Notes: generated by a model from the sequence alone, not told the origin. A DNA stretch of 64,000 nt from Hyphomicrobiales bacterium (GCA_900472395.1 UCHV01000014.1:1-64000); one strand, 5' to 3'. Counted from the stretch's first letter, positions 9,157 to 18,755 are shown. Program-made: numbers and translations.

Positions 9157-9768
9157 ATGAACGCCAAGAAGATCGCACTTGCTGCCCTTGGAGCCGCCTT
9201 TGTGTTCGGCGCCACCGCGCCCACAAGTTTTGCGGCTCCGGGCGATCGCGGCCCGAAGGGCCATGGCCCGCGCCACGAGATGGGCGGCCCGATGATGAAG
9301 GAACGCGCCTTCATCTACCTTCTGAAAAACGCCGATACCGACAAGGACGGCAAGGTGACCAAGGCCGAACTCACCGCGTTTGAAGAAAAGAAGTTTGCCG
9401 AGATCGACGCAGACAAGGACGGTTCACTGACGCCGGGTGAATTCCGCGCCTACCGCAAGGCCGCCATGGAAGCCTTCCGCAAGGATCACCCGCGCCCTGA
9501 GCGTGAGGAAGCCAAGAAGGACGGCGAAAAGAAGCCGGAAGAACGCGCCGAAGGCAAGGAAGGCAAGCCGCACCATGCCAAGGGTCCCGGCCGCCATGGC
9601 AAGGGTGGAGGCGGCGCCATGCGCTTCATCCGTCTGGCCGATACCGATGAGAACGGCCAGGTGAGCAAGGCTGAAGCCACGGCCGCCGCGGAAAAGCTCT
9701 TCGCCTTCATGGACACCAACAAGGATGGTGCCATCAGCATCGACGACCTGCCGGACCGCCCCCTCTAA
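9157..9768 (+). CDS. Secreted EF-hand calcium-binding protein
   Basis: This 203-residue exported protein has a signal peptide at about 1-27 and four EF-hand loops: D60-E71 (DTDKDGKVTKAE), D84-E95 (DADKDGSLTPGE), D162-E173 (DTDENGQVSKAE) and D186-D197 (DTNKDGAISIDD). Between the two pairs lies a charged linker, about 105-155, rich in Lys, Glu, His and Gly. The fourth loop ends in Asp instead of the usual Glu, which often weakens binding. A strong GAGGAAGGA site precedes the ATG. The likely role is calcium binding in the periplasm; the partner is unknown. Confidence 0.9.
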   Translation: MNAKKIALAALGAAFVFGATAPTSFAAPGDRGPKGHGPRHEMGGPMMKERAFIYLLKNADTDKDGKVTKAELTAFEEKKFAEIDADKDGSLTPGEFRAYRKAAMEAFRKDHPRPEREEAKKDGEKKPEERAEGKEGKPHHAKGPGRHGKGGGGAMRFIRLADTDENGQVSKAEATAAAEKLFAFMDTNKDGAISIDDLPDRPL

Positions 9769-9786
9769 TACCCGGCAGAGCGTTGC

Positions 9787-9828
9787 AGAACCCGCCCCAG
9801 TCCCCCGTGGGGGCGGGTTCTTTATTTT
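9787..9828 (+). terminator. Rho-independent terminator after the EF-hand gene
   Basis: A 12-base-pair GC-rich stem, AGAACCCGCCCC / GGGGCGGGTTCT, with a loop of nine bases is followed by TTATTTT. It ends the EF-hand transcript and also lies at the end of the convergent LOG gene. Confidence 0.9.
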
Positions 9829-9832
9829 CCGA

Positions 9833-10693
9833 CTACAGCTTGTAGAAGTCCGACACGACCTTCCAGGCATCTTCGGCAGTCTCGACGAAACTGAACAGCG
9901 ACAGGTCTTCCGGCGCAATCGTGCCGAAATCTGCAAGCGCGCCGAAATCGATGATGCCGCGCCAGAAAGCTTCCGAAAACAGAATGATCGGGATGGGCTC
10001 CATGCGCTTGGTCTGGATCAGCGTCAGCGCCTCGAACATTTCGTCCAGCGTGCCGAACCCGCCCGGGAAGACCACGACAGCCTTTGCCCGCGTCAAAAAG
10101 TGCATCTTGCGGATGGCGAAGTAGTGGAAGTTGAAGCTTAGTTCCGGTGTCACGTATTCGTTTGGCGCCTGTTCGTGCGGCAATACGATGTTGAGGCCGA
10201 TGGTCGGCGCGCCTGCTTCCGAAGCGCCGCGATTGCCGGCCTCCATCACGCCCGGACCACCGCCGGTCACCACCACATATTCCTTGAAATCGGCAAGCCG
10301 CGATTGCTGTGCGCAGAGACCGGCGAACTTGCGGGCCTCATCGTAATAGACCGATGCGTCCTTGAGGTTCTTGCGCTGTGTCTCGTTGCGCGCCGCCCAG
10401 GGCTCGACGCCGGGAGCGGGAATACGCGCGCCACCGAACAGGACGACAGTGGAATTGATGCCCAATTCCTTCAGTGACAGCTCGACCTTCAGAAGCTCGA
10501 GCTGCAGGCGGACCGGGCGCAGTTCCTCGCTGCAGAGAAAGTCCGGATCGGCATAGGCAAGCCGGTAGGATGGTGAAAGCGTCTGCGGGGTTTTGGGGAC
10601 TGCTTCAGCCTTGCGCCGATCTGTGTTGCTGTCCTTGAGTGGATCCCAGACGCCATCCGTACGCCGCGTAGCTTCGTTTTCAGTCTTTGTCAT
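9833..10693 (-). CDS. LOG family protein (possible cytokinin-activating phosphoribohydrolase)
   Basis: This Rossmann-fold protein of 286 residues is from the family once called lysine decarboxylases. The two hallmark motifs are present: GGGPGVMEA at 144-152 and PGGFGTLDE at 210-218. LOG enzymes release free nucleobases from nucleoside 5'-monophosphates, and some make active cytokinins. This long version with about 75 extra N-terminal residues is widespread in bacteria, and its physiological substrate is not established; nucleotide turnover is equally possible. It is convergent with the EF-hand gene and divergent from dapD. Confidence 0.88.
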   Translation of the reverse strand: MTKTENEATRRTDGVWDPLKDSNTDRRKAEAVPKTPQTLSPSYRLAYADPDFLCSEELRPVRLQLELLKVELSLKELGINSTVVLFGGARIPAPGVEPWAARNETQRKNLKDASVYYDEARKFAGLCAQQSRLADFKEYVVVTGGGPGVMEAGNRGASEAGAPTIGLNIVLPHEQAPNEYVTPELSFNFHYFAIRKMHFLTRAKAVVVFPGGFGTLDEMFEALTLIQTKRMEPIPIILFSEAFWRGIIDFGALADFGTIAPEDLSLFSFVETAEDAWKVVSDFYKL

Positions 10694-10820
10694 TCCATTC
10701 CCTCAGTACCAAATCGCATTGACGCCTGATCGGTGGTCGCTTAGACCAAAGCCCATGTTTTTGCCAGACGGCAAGGCCATCTCCACCTTCACGATATCGC
10801 GTGACGTTTAAGGATTTCCC

Positions 10821-11681
10821 ATGAGCAGCTTCGACTTCGCCGCCCTCGAAAAGACCATCGAGACCGCCTTCGACAACCGCGATAACGTCAACGTTTCGAC
10901 CAAAGGTGAAGTGCGCGACGCCGTCGAAACCTCCCTCAACCTGCTGGACAGCGGTCAGGCCCGCGTCGCGGTTCGCGGCGAAGATGGCAACTGGACCGTC
11001 AACCAGTGGCTCAAGAAGGCCGTTCTCCTCTCCTTCCGCCTCAACGACATGGAAGTCGTCAAGAACGGCCCGGGCAATTCGACCTGGTGGGACAAGGTTC
11101 CGTCGAAGTTCGAAGGCTGGGGCGAGAGCGAATTCCGCTCCGCCGGTTTCCGCGCAGTACCGAATGCCGTCGTGCGCCGTTCGGCCTATGTCGCCAAGAA
11201 CGTCGTGCTGATGCCGTCCTTCGTCAACCTCGGCGCCTATGTCGATGAAGGCACGATGGTCGACACCTGGGCCACCGTCGGCTCCTGCGCGCAGATCGGC
11301 AAAAACGTTCATCTTTCCGGCGGCGTCGGCATTGGCGGCGTACTGGAGCCGATGCAGGCAGGCCCGACAATCATCGAGGACAATTGCTTCATCGGCGCCC
11401 GCTCGGAAGTCGTCGAAGGCTGCATCATCCGCGAAGGCTCTGTGCTGGGCATGGGTGTCTACATCGGCAAGTCGACAAAAATCGTCAACCGCGCCACCGG
11501 CGAAGTCACTTTTGGTGAAGTACCGCCCTACTCGGTCGTCGTTGCCGGTTCGATGCCGTCGGGCAACGCCACCATGCCGAACGGTCTCGCCGCCCCGCAT
11601 CTCTATTGCGCCGTGATCGTCAAGACGGTCGATGAAAAGACCCGTTCGAAGACCGGCATCAACGAACTGCTGCGCGACTGA
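10821..11681 (+). CDS. dapD: Tetrahydrodipicolinate N-succinyltransferase
   Basis: DapD transfers succinyl from succinyl-CoA to tetrahydrodipicolinate in the succinylase branch of lysine and diaminopimelate synthesis. The 286-residue protein has an N-terminal helical domain and a left-handed beta-helix built of hexapeptide repeats (for example [17 protein letters not shown] and [15 protein letters not shown]), about residues 110-250. The ATG follows AAGGA. dapE, the enzyme acting two steps later, starts 25 bases downstream, so the two form an operon. Confidence 0.97.
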   Translation: MSSFDFAALEKTIETAFDNRDNVNVSTKGEVRDAVETSLNLLDSGQARVAVRGEDGNWTVNQWLKKAVLLSFRLNDMEVVKNGPGNSTWWDKVPSKFEGWGESEFRSAGFRAVPNAVVRRSAYVAKNVVLMPSFVNLGAYVDEGTMVDTWATVGSCAQIGKNVHLSGGVGIGGVLEPMQAGPTIIEDNCFIGARSEVVEGCIIREGSVLGMGVYIGKSTKIVNRATGEVTFGEVPPYSVVVAGSMPSGNATMPNGLAAPHLYCAVIVKTVDEKTRSKTGINELLRD

Positions 11682-11706
11682 TCCCAACCATCCCAAGGCC
11701 TATAAG

Positions 11707-12903
11707 ATGTCCGTTGTTGATCCGGTCGCAAACCTGCAGGCGCTGATCCGTTGCCCTTCCGTCACTCCGGCGGAAGGCGGCGCATTGACTGCGCTGGAAG
11801 CCATGCTCCAGCCGCTCGGCTTTACCGTCGAGCGCATGGTGGCAAGCGAAGCGGGCATGCCGGACATCGAAAACCTCTATGCCCGTATAGGCACCGACGG
11901 ACCGCACCTGATGTTTGCCGGGCACACGGATGTCGTGCCGCCCGGTGACGAGGCTTCGTGGAGCCATCCGCCCTTTGCCGCCGAAATCGCTGATGGCGAA
12001 CTGTTCGGCCGAGGTGCTGTCGACATGAAGGGCGGCATTGCCTGCTTCGTCGCCGCCGTTGCCCGACACATCGAACAGCATGGTGCGCCGAAAGGCTCGA
12101 TTTCCTTCCTGATCACCGGTGACGAGGAAGGCCCGGCCGTTAACGGCACGACAAAGCTGCTGAAATGGGCAGCCGAAAAGGGCGAGCGCTGGGATGCCTG
12201 CCTCGTCGGCGAACCGACCAATCCGGACGCACTCGGCGACATGATCAAGATCGGCCGCCGCGGTTCCGTGTCCGGCAAGGTTGTCGTCCATGGCGTTCAG
12301 GGCCATGCCGCCTATCCGCATCTGGCCGACAATGCCGTGCGCGGCGCGCTGTCATTGGCCTCATCGCTGATGGACCCGCCATTCGATGCCGGCACACCGG
12401 AATTTCCGGCCTCCAATCTGGAAGTAACCACCCTCGACGTCGGCAATCCGGCCACCAATGTCGTGCCGGAGAAGGCAACATTCGCCTTCAACATCCGCTT
12501 CAACGACACCTGGACGGCCGATACGGTCAAGGCGGAAATCCTGCGCCGCCTGGATGCCGCGGCCGCGACCAACCCGCTTCGCCCCGGCCGTGACGCCACC
12601 CGCTACGAAATCACCTGGGCAGACCGCCCCAGCCATGTGTTTCTCACCCGCAACGATGCGCTGATCGGCTCGCTCGCCGCCTCGGTGAAGGAAATCACCG
12701 GCAAGGAGCCAAAACTTTCCACGACCGGCGGCACGTCGGACGCTCGCTTCATCAAGGATTATTGCCCGGTGGTGGAATTCGGCCTTGTCGGCCAGACCAT
12801 GCACATGGTGGACGAGCGCGTGGCGGTAGCCGATCTGGAGACGCTGACCCGCATCTATGGCGATTTCATCACCCGGTGGTTTGCCGATGCCGTCATTCAC
12901 TGA
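11707..12903 (+). CDS. dapE: Succinyl-diaminopimelate desuccinylase
   Basis: DapE hydrolyses N-succinyl-LL-diaminopimelate to LL-diaminopimelate and succinate using two zinc ions. The 398-residue protein is an M20-family peptidase. Visible metal or catalytic residues are His73 and Asp75 (AGHTDVVPPGD), the bridging Asp106 (GAVDMKGG) and Glu140/Glu141 (GDEEGP), with a dimerisation domain after about residue 180. The start lies well inside a longer open frame that overlaps dapD and is chosen by family length. Its 3' end overlaps the next gene by 17 bases. Confidence 0.97.
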   Translation: MSVVDPVANLQALIRCPSVTPAEGGALTALEAMLQPLGFTVERMVASEAGMPDIENLYARIGTDGPHLMFAGHTDVVPPGDEASWSHPPFAAEIADGELFGRGAVDMKGGIACFVAAVARHIEQHGAPKGSISFLITGDEEGPAVNGTTKLLKWAAEKGERWDACLVGEPTNPDALGDMIKIGRRGSVSGKVVVHGVQGHAAYPHLADNAVRGALSLASSLMDPPFDAGTPEFPASNLEVTTLDVGNPATNVVPEKATFAFNIRFNDTWTADTVKAEILRRLDAAAATNPLRPGRDATRYEITWADRPSHVFLTRNDALIGSLAASVKEITGKEPKLSTTGGTSDARFIKDYCPVVEFGLVGQTMHMVDERVAVADLETLTRIYGDFITRWFADAVIH

Positions 12904-13480
12904 ACTCCAGCTTTACATCTCGGGCCTGTGGTTGCTGGTCAAAGGCGACGCACAGGGTTTTCGTCGCCTCGACCTGAGTGACCGTGGCATGATGCGCTCT
13001 TTCTGGGCGATCGTCTGGTGCCTGCCGCCCATGCTGATTTCGTGGAACTGGGCACGGCTTGCCGTGCTGGAAGACAGCCCTCCCGGCACCAAACTCGGCC
13101 TGCGCTTTTTCTTTAAACTTGGCCTGATCGACGGCATGAACTGGATCGCACCGCTTGTACTGGTGGCCGTTCTCTGCATGGCGCTTGGTCTGCGCAACCG
13201 TTTTCCGGCCATCGTCGTTATTTCAAACTGGCTGTCGGTGCCGTTTTCCTATTGCTACGCGGCGCTGATCGTGGTCGCCTTCGTCCTGCCGGGCAGCGAA
13301 GGGTTTGTTGCGCTTTTGTGGCTGGGGCTGCTGCTTGGGCTGGTGTTTTCGTTGTCGCGAATTCTGCGGATGATTGTTGGCCCTCAACCCCTTACCGTTG
13401 CAACCACGGCAATGACGCTGATCATTCCCTCGCTGCTGCTCTCGGACGCGCTGCAGACGTTTCTCGGCGTAGCGCCTTGA
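12887..13480 (+). CDS. Integral membrane protein of unknown function
   Basis: This is a 197-residue inner-membrane protein with about five hydrophobic segments (near 41-56, 81-103, 108-130, 130-160 and 170-190). I recognise no functional motif; rhizobial genomes often carry such a gene after dapE. The start MPSFTELQLYISGLW lies 17 bases inside dapE, so it is probably translated from the dap mRNA by coupling. No role in lysine synthesis can be claimed. Confidence 0.8.
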   Translation: MPSFTELQLYISGLWLLVKGDAQGFRRLDLSDRGMMRSFWAIVWCLPPMLISWNWARLAVLEDSPPGTKLGLRFFFKLGLIDGMNWIAPLVLVAVLCMALGLRNRFPAIVVISNWLSVPFSYCYAALIVVAFVLPGSEGFVALLWLGLLLGLVFSLSRILRMIVGPQPLTVATTAMTLIIPSLLLSDALQTFLGVAP

Positions 13481-13481
13481 T

Positions 13482-13523
13482 ATATCCGGGCATCATCGCC
13501 GGCATCACGGATCGCCGGGATAT
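13482..13523. terminator. Inverted repeat between convergent genes
   Basis: ATATCCGGGC at 13482-13491 and GCCGGGATAT at 13514-13523 pair at nine of ten positions around a loop of 22 bases. It spans the 3' end of truA and the gap after the membrane-protein gene. It may act as a weak bidirectional terminator, but there is no T-run. Confidence 0.35.
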
Positions 13524-14260
13524 TCCACCTTCATGAAATAAAGACCTTCCGGGGGCGCCACCGGGCCGCATTCCTTGCGGTCACGCGCTTCCAGCGCTGC
13601 GCGCACGTCATCCGGCGTCACCTTTCCTTCGCCTGCAATCTTCAGCGTGCCGGCAAAGGAGCGGATCTGGTTGTGCAGAAAACTCTGGGCGCTGGCGCGG
13701 ATTTCGATCAGGTCACCGACGCGCGTCACGTCCAGCCGGTCCAGCGTCCGCACCGGGCTTTTCGCCTGACAGTGGGTGGAGCGGAAGGTGGTAAAGTCAT
13801 GATGACCCACCAGCATCTGCGCAGCCGCATCCATCGCCTCGTGATCAAGCTCCTTTGCCACCCACCAGGCACGATTCTTTTCCAGCGCCAAAGGTGCCGG
13901 ACGATTGAGGATGCGATAAAGATAATGCCGCTTGGTCGCCGAAAAGCGCGCGTCAAAAGCGTCATCGACAGCCATGGCCTCGACAATCGACACGGCCTCA
14001 TCCGCCATCATCAGATGGGCGTTGATGGCGTTGCGCAGCTTGTGAGGCAACCATTCGCGTGAAAGATCGGCATGGATAACCTGCCCGCGCGCATGGACGC
14101 CGCTGTCGGTACGGCCCGCGCCGCGGATCGACACGGTTTCGCCCGTCAGCTTGAGAATGGCCTTTTCGATGGCAGACTGTACGGAATGGCCATTTTCCTG
14201 GCGCTGCCAGCCGACATAGGCGGTGCCGTCATATTCGACGGTCATGCGGAAGCGGGGCAT
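13505..14260 (-). CDS. truA: tRNA pseudouridine(38-40) synthase
   Basis: TruA converts uridines 38, 39 and 40 in the tRNA anticodon stem-loop to pseudouridine. The 251-residue protein carries the family motif [14 protein letters not shown] at 47-60, with Asp52 as the catalytic aspartate. The N-terminal [13 protein letters not shown] is also typical. Its ATG overlaps the fmt stop by one base (TGATG), so it is translationally coupled to fmt in a def/fmt/truA group. Confidence 0.97.
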   Translation of the reverse strand: MPRFRMTVEYDGTAYVGWQRQENGHSVQSAIEKAILKLTGETVSIRGAGRTDSGVHARGQVIHADLSREWLPHKLRNAINAHLMMADEAVSIVEAMAVDDAFDARFSATKRHYLYRILNRPAPLALEKNRAWWVAKELDHEAMDAAAQMLVGHHDFTTFRSTHCQAKSPVRTLDRLDVTRVGDLIEIRASAQSFLHNQIRSFAGTLKIAGEGKVTPDDVRAALEARDRKECGPVAPPEGLYFMKVEYPGDP

Positions 14261-15216
14261 CAGGCGTCCTCGGCGGGCGACGGCAGAATAGTGCCGGCCG
14301 CGATCGGTGTGCCGCGCAGGAAGTCGGCGGCATCGAGCGGCTTGCCACCCGCCTTCTGCAGGCGTGTCAGGCGTACCGCCCCCTCGCCGCAGGCCACCAG
14401 CAAAGCACCGTCAGCCAGCACGTCACCGACCTTGCCCTGCCCTTGCGCCACTTCGGATGCCAACACCTTCACACGCTCAGACTTGCCGTTGAGCTCCAGC
14501 TCGAACCACGCGCCGGGAAAGGGTGACAGTCCGCGGATATGGTTATGAACGTCGCGTGCGGATCTGGAAAAATCGATGCGGGTTTCGCCCTTGTCGATCT
14601 TGGCGGCATAAAGCACGCCCTCTTCCGGCTGGACCGTCAGCGGCAGGTCATCGGCTTCCAGCTTTTCCATCGCCTCGACCATGGCACGGGCACCGACCAG
14701 CATCAGCGTGTCGTGCAACTCGCCCGCCGTCATGGCCTCGCCGATCTCGACTTCCTTCGTCAGCGCCATCGGGCCGGTATCGAGACCCTTTTCCATCTTC
14801 ATGACGATCATGCCGGTCTTTTCGTCACCAGCCATGATGGCGCGCTGGATAGGAGCGGCACCACGCCAGCGCGGCAGAAGCGACGCATGGCCATTGTAGC
14901 AGCCGAAGCGCGTGCCTTCGAGAATGGCGACAGGCAGCAGCAGGCCATAGGCCACGACGACAGCCACATCCGCATTGAAGGCTCGAAACGTCTCGCGGTC
15001 TTCTTGGGCTTTGAAATTGAGCGGCGTCAGGACCGGGATACCAAGCAGTTCGGCGGCCTGATGCACGGGAGATTTGGTGAGATCGAGCCCGCGCCGTCCC
15101 GCCGGGCGCGGCGGCTGGCTGTAGACGGCGACGATGTCATGCCCCGCCTCCTTCAATGCCCGCAGCGTCGGCACGGAAAAATCCGGCGTGCCCATGAAGA
15201 TGATGCGAAGAGACAT
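14260..15216 (-). CDS. fmt: Methionyl-tRNA formyltransferase
   Basis: Fmt formylates initiator Met-tRNA with 10-formyl-THF, enabling normal translation start. The 318-residue protein has the catalytic residues Asn108 and His110 ([16 protein letters not shown]) and Asp146 (KGLDTGP), plus a C-terminal OB-like domain after about residue 205. It lies between def and truA on the minus strand. Def removes the formyl group that Fmt adds, and the pairing of the two genes is common. Confidence 0.97.
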   Translation of the reverse strand: MSLRIIFMGTPDFSVPTLRALKEAGHDIVAVYSQPPRPAGRRGLDLTKSPVHQAAELLGIPVLTPLNFKAQEDRETFRAFNADVAVVVAYGLLLPVAILEGTRFGCYNGHASLLPRWRGAAPIQRAIMAGDEKTGMIVMKMEKGLDTGPMALTKEVEIGEAMTAGELHDTLMLVGARAMVEAMEKLEADDLPLTVQPEEGVLYAAKIDKGETRIDFSRSARDVHNHIRGLSPFPGAWFELELNGKSERVKVLASEVAQGQGKVGDVLADGALLVACGEGAVRLTRLQKAGGKPLDAADFLRGTPIAAGTILPSPAEDA

Positions 15217-15295
15217 GGTCAGATCCGTCGTGGTTCATGGGCATCGGGTTGCGGGATGGAATTCGAGCATCGCCGCGAGGCGAAAGCAGGCTCGA

Positions 15296-15808
15296 TCAGA
15301 CCTTCGCTTTCGCGGCCTTGGTGAATTTCTTGATCACCATCTCGCGCTTCAGCCTTGAGATATGGTCGATGAAGAGAATGCCGTTCAGGTGATCCAGTTC
15401 GTGCTGGAAACATGTCGCCAGCAGGCCATCGGCCTCCAGCATGTGTTCCTTGCCGTCGCGGCCGATATGCTTCACCGTCACCGTCGCGGGGCGCTCCACT
15501 TCGGCATAATATTCCGGGATCGACAGGCAGCCTTCTTCATAGACCGACCGCTCGTCCGAAGACTTCACGATTTCCGGGTTGATGAACACCATGGGCTGGG
15601 CCGGATCGCCTTCCTTGGCGACGTCGATGACCAGGAGGCGGCGTGCGACGCCGATCTGGATGGCAGCAAGGCCGATACCGGGCGCGTCATACATCGTTTC
15701 GAGCATGTCGTCGGCGAGCTTCAACACCTCGTCATCGACGCGCTCAATGGGAGCAGACACCGCGCGCAGCAGCGGATCGGGCAGAATAATAAGCGGCTTG
15801 ATCGTCAT
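15296..15808 (-). CDS. def: Peptide deformylase
   Basis: Def removes the N-formyl group from new proteins using a metal ion, usually Fe2+. All three motifs are present in the 170-residue chain: motif 1 GIGLAAIQ at 44-51, motif 2 EEGCLSIP with ligand Cys94, and motif 3 QHELDH with His136, Glu137 and His140. It is the first gene of the def-fmt-truA set; 79 bases separate it from fmt. Confidence 0.97.
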   Translation of the reverse strand: MTIKPLIILPDPLLRAVSAPIERVDDEVLKLADDMLETMYDAPGIGLAAIQIGVARRLLVIDVAKEGDPAQPMVFINPEIVKSSDERSVYEEGCLSIPEYYAEVERPATVTVKHIGRDGKEHMLEADGLLATCFQHELDHLNGILFIDHISRLKREMVIKKFTKAAKAKV

Positions 15809-15969
15809 GGCCTCCCATTATCCCATCTTTTCGCTAGGGAAAACAAAAATTGCACTGCTGGCTTTCAGCGCTCTCGTCGGCACATCGTGAATTCGCTCCA
15901 GATGCGGGCCAAAGCAATTTGTTCTTGTTTTGATCTTCCGCCTTGAAAGAAATCTGATACGGTTGCGAC

Positions 15970-17190
15970 ATGGAAACCCAAAACAGCCTCCTGGCCGCTC
16001 TGACCGGCAATCCCGTTCTTGTCGCAATCGCCGGCATCGCGATGCTTTTGTTTGCCCTTTCTCTGCTGATGGTCGCTTCCGGCAGACGGTCGGCCGCGCA
16101 TGCGCAGGAGGAAGCCACACGCCGCGCGATCGAAGCCGACGCCCGGCTTGCGGAAATGTTGAGGCTGCAGGCCGAGATGCAGGGACGGATGGCGGCCATG
16201 GGCGAGGCACTGAGCAGCCGCCAGTCGGAGCTCAATCGCGCCGTCAGCCAACGCCTGGACGGGATGAGCCACCGGATTGGCGCAACGATCACCGAACAGA
16301 CCAAATCCACCCACGACAATCTGCGCGCCCTGCAGGAGCGGCTTGCCGTCATCGATGCGGCGCAGAACAACATCCAGACATTGGCCAAGGATGTTGTGGG
16401 CTTGCAGGCGATTCTTTCCAATAAACAGACGCGCGGCGCATTCGGCCAGGGCCGTATGGAAGCAATCGTTGCCGATGCGCTGCCGCAGGGCGCCTATGCT
16501 TTCCAGACCGTGCTTTCCAACGGCACGCGACCGGACTGCACGATTGCGATGCCCAACGGCACACCGCCGCTGGTCATCGACGCCAAATTCCCACTGGAAG
16601 CCTGGAACGTGTTTCGAGAGGCAAACGATGCAGAGATACGTCGTAATGCCGGCCAGCAGTTTCGCCGTGATCTCGAGGTCCACATCAAGGACATTGCCGA
16701 AAAATACCTGATACACGGCGAAACGCAGGAGACCGCGTTCCTGTTCGTGCCGTCGGAATCGATTTTTGCGGAAATCCACGAGCATTTCGAAGGCGTGGTG
16801 CAGAAAGCGCAGCGCGCGCGTATCGTCATCGTTTCCCCTTCGCTGCTGATGCTTTCCATTCAGGTCATTCAAGCCGTATTGAAGGACCAGCGCATGCGCG
16901 AGCAGGCGCACCTGATCCAGGGCGAGGTGGCGCTCCTGATGGACGATCTTGGCCGACTGGATGACCGGACCCGCAAGCTTCAGAGCCATTTTCTCGCCGC
17001 CCAGAAGGACGTGGAGCAAATCCTCACCTCCTCCGACAAGCTGAACCGTCGCGGCGCCAGGATCGGCGCGCTGGAGCTTGAGGCTCCGGGTCAAGCCAAT
17101 CCAGGTCTTGAGGACCAGAAGCCACAACCATCTCATGGTGTCGAAAGCCGTACAGGACTTCTGAAACTGAGGGTAGTTGACGAGGACTGA
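15970..17190 (+). CDS. rmuC: DNA recombination protein RmuC
   Basis: RmuC proteins limit DNA inversions at short repeats and look like anchored nucleases. In this 406-residue protein an N-terminal membrane helix at about 15-36 is followed by a coiled coil at about 40-150 rich in Ala, Gln and Glu. The nuclease-like core at about 155-350 includes PPLVIDAKFPLEAW, ETAFLFVPSESIFAEI and IVIVSPSLLMLSIQVIQAVL. The biochemical role in alphaproteobacteria is not settled. The ribokinase gene starts 58 bases downstream. Confidence 0.93.
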   Translation: METQNSLLAALTGNPVLVAIAGIAMLLFALSLLMVASGRRSAAHAQEEATRRAIEADARLAEMLRLQAEMQGRMAAMGEALSSRQSELNRAVSQRLDGMSHRIGATITEQTKSTHDNLRALQERLAVIDAAQNNIQTLAKDVVGLQAILSNKQTRGAFGQGRMEAIVADALPQGAYAFQTVLSNGTRPDCTIAMPNGTPPLVIDAKFPLEAWNVFREANDAEIRRNAGQQFRRDLEVHIKDIAEKYLIHGETQETAFLFVPSESIFAEIHEHFEGVVQKAQRARIVIVSPSLLMLSIQVIQAVLKDQRMREQAHLIQGEVALLMDDLGRLDDRTRKLQSHFLAAQKDVEQILTSSDKLNRRGARIGALELEAPGQANPGLEDQKPQPSHGVESRTGLLKLRVVDED

Positions 17191-17248
17191 CGCCGTCGGG
17201 CAGTGTCGGCCGCGAAAAAACAGCTTCGAACGCTTTTATAGGCTTTTC

Positions 17249-18148
17249 ATGATCACTGTCCTCGGCTCCATCAACATGGATCTCATCGCCACCACGCCAC
17301 GCCTTCCGGCGCCCGGCGAAACCGTTGCCGGCACCGGCTTTTCCACGGCAGCCGGCGGCAAGGGTGCAAACCAGGCATTGGCTGCACGGCGCGCCGGCAG
17401 TAGCGTTCGCATGGCGGGTGCCGTTGGTGAAGACGAGTTTGCCAAGCCGGCTCTGGAACTTCTCGATCAGGCGGGCGTCGATCTTTCCGCTGTCACCCGC
17501 AGCAGCGAACCGACCGGCACGGCACAAATCCTCGTGGGCGGCGACGGCGAAAACATGATCGTTGTCGTGCCTGGAGCAAACGGCACGATCGATGACGACC
17601 AGGCCCATATCGCCGTCGGCACCATGCGCGCCGGCAGCCTGCTGATGCTGCAGCTGGAAATTCCCGCAGACAGTGTCGAGCGTGCGCTGCGCTCTGCCCG
17701 CGCCCAGCATATCGTCAGCATTCTCAACACCGCGCCGCTGACACCGGAAGCTGCCGAACTGGCGACACTTGCCGATATCGTCGTTGCCAACGAAACGGAA
17801 TTTTCCCTGCTGGTCGGCCGGAACATCACACGGGCCGACGAGCGTGAAGCCGCGATGCTGGAATGGCATGCAAAGCGTGGTCAGGCATTGGTCGTCACCC
17901 TGGGTGGCGAGGGTGTGATCGCGGTCCGCAACGGCATGGTCCACAAGGCCAGGGGCCTCGACATAACGCCGATCGACACGGTGGGTGCCGGCGATACATT
18001 CTGCGGCTATCTCGTGTCCGGGCTGGAGCAGGGACTGGATTTTCCCGATGCGCTTCGTCGCGCCGCCGTTGCCGGTTCGCTTGCCTGCCTGAAAGCCGGT
18101 GCGCAGCCTTCCATTCCGACAACGGAAGAAGTCGCGGCGCATCTTTGA
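17249..18148 (+). CDS. rbsK: Ribokinase (PfkB family sugar kinase)
   Basis: This 299-residue PfkB-family kinase is most like ribokinase, which phosphorylates D-ribose at C5 with ATP. It shows the N-terminal signature GGKGANQA at 36-43 and the C-terminal DTVGAGDTFCG at about 243-253 with the catalytic aspartate, plus NETEF in the middle. No ribose transporter is nearby, so a related pentose or nucleoside substrate cannot be excluded. The ATG at 17249 places the GSINMD motif at the expected position 6-11. Confidence 0.88.
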   Translation: MITVLGSINMDLIATTPRLPAPGETVAGTGFSTAAGGKGANQALAARRAGSSVRMAGAVGEDEFAKPALELLDQAGVDLSAVTRSSEPTGTAQILVGGDGENMIVVVPGANGTIDDDQAHIAVGTMRAGSLLMLQLEIPADSVERALRSARAQHIVSILNTAPLTPEAAELATLADIVVANETEFSLLVGRNITRADEREAAMLEWHAKRGQALVVTLGGEGVIAVRNGMVHKARGLDITPIDTVGAGDTFCGYLVSGLEQGLDFPDALRRAAVAGSLACLKAGAQPSIPTTEEVAAHL

Positions 18149-18190
18149 GGGTTTCCTTGAAACTTCCCGCCGCTGCCGGCGTTTTGCGCG

Positions 18191-18219
18191 CTTGCAGCGG
18201 CGCCTGAGATTTCCCATAT
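18191..18219 (+). promoter_or_regulatory. Candidate RpoH (heat-shock) promoter of hsp20
   Basis: CTTGCA at 18191-18196 and CCCATAT at 18213-18219 are separated by 16 bases. This resembles the rhizobial RpoH pattern CTTGAA-N-CCATNT. It would start a transcript near 18226 with a leader of about 60 bases, which carries the ROSE-like hairpin. Confidence 0.45.
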
Positions 18220-18225
18220 GAATGT

Positions 18226-18285
18226 CGCAACCGCATGCCATTTTTGGGTGCGGACATGGTCGCTTGAATTCAAGGACTGAACGAC
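18226..18285 (+). promoter_or_regulatory. ROSE-type RNA thermometer in the hsp20 leader
   Basis: The leader ends with TCGCT at 18260-18264 facing the ribosome site AGGA at 18273-18276, joined by TGAATTCA. This fits the ROSE rule in which U(U/C)GCU pairs with AGGA with one bulged G, hiding the Shine-Dalgarno sequence at low temperature. A second stem CCGCA / TGCGG lies just upstream. The call is from hand folding. Confidence 0.6.
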
Positions 18286-18711
18286 ATGAGCCGAAGCACG
18301 ACCTTCGCAAGCCCGCTTTTTCTGGGCTTCGATGCGATGGAAAAGACATTGGAACGCCTTGCCAAGGCGAACGATGGATATCCGCCCTACAATATCGAGC
18401 GAATTGCTGCAGATGCCAGCGGCGTCGAGCGCTTGCGCATCACCATTGCCGTTGCCGGTTTTTCCGAAGAGGAACTCGACGTCACCGTCGAGGAAAACCA
18501 GCTGATTATCCGCGGGCGCCAGATCGACGTGCCGGACCGGGATTACCTCTATCGCGGCATTGCTGCGCGCCAGTTCCAGCGTGTTTTCGTGCTGGCGGAT
18601 GGCATGCAGGTGGGTGGCGCGGCCTTGCGCAACGGATTGCTTTCGGTCGACCTCATTCGCCCGGAACCGGAGCGCATGGTGCGAAAAATTAATATTTCCG
18701 TCTCAGAGTAG
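18286..18711 (+). CDS. Small heat-shock protein, Hsp20/IbpA family
   Basis: This is an ATP-independent holdase chaperone of 141 residues that binds unfolding proteins and forms oligomers. The alpha-crystallin domain covers about 35-130 (PPYNIERIAAD, then LRITIAVAGFSEEELDVTVEE). The second signature is changed: the usual A-x-x-x-N-G-V/L motif reads VGGAALRNGLLSVDL. The C-terminal I-x-I anchor appears as INISV. It belongs to the IbpA-like group of rhizobial sHsps, which often carry ROSE leaders; a ROSE-like hairpin and RpoH-like promoter precede it. Confidence 0.93.
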   Translation: MSRSTTFASPLFLGFDAMEKTLERLAKANDGYPPYNIERIAADASGVERLRITIAVAGFSEEELDVTVEENQLIIRGRQIDVPDRDYLYRGIAARQFQRVFVLADGMQVGGAALRNGLLSVDLIRPEPERMVRKINISVSE

Positions 18712-18755
18712 GTCAACGGCGACGATGCCGGAATGCCCTCAGGACGGAGGCTGGA

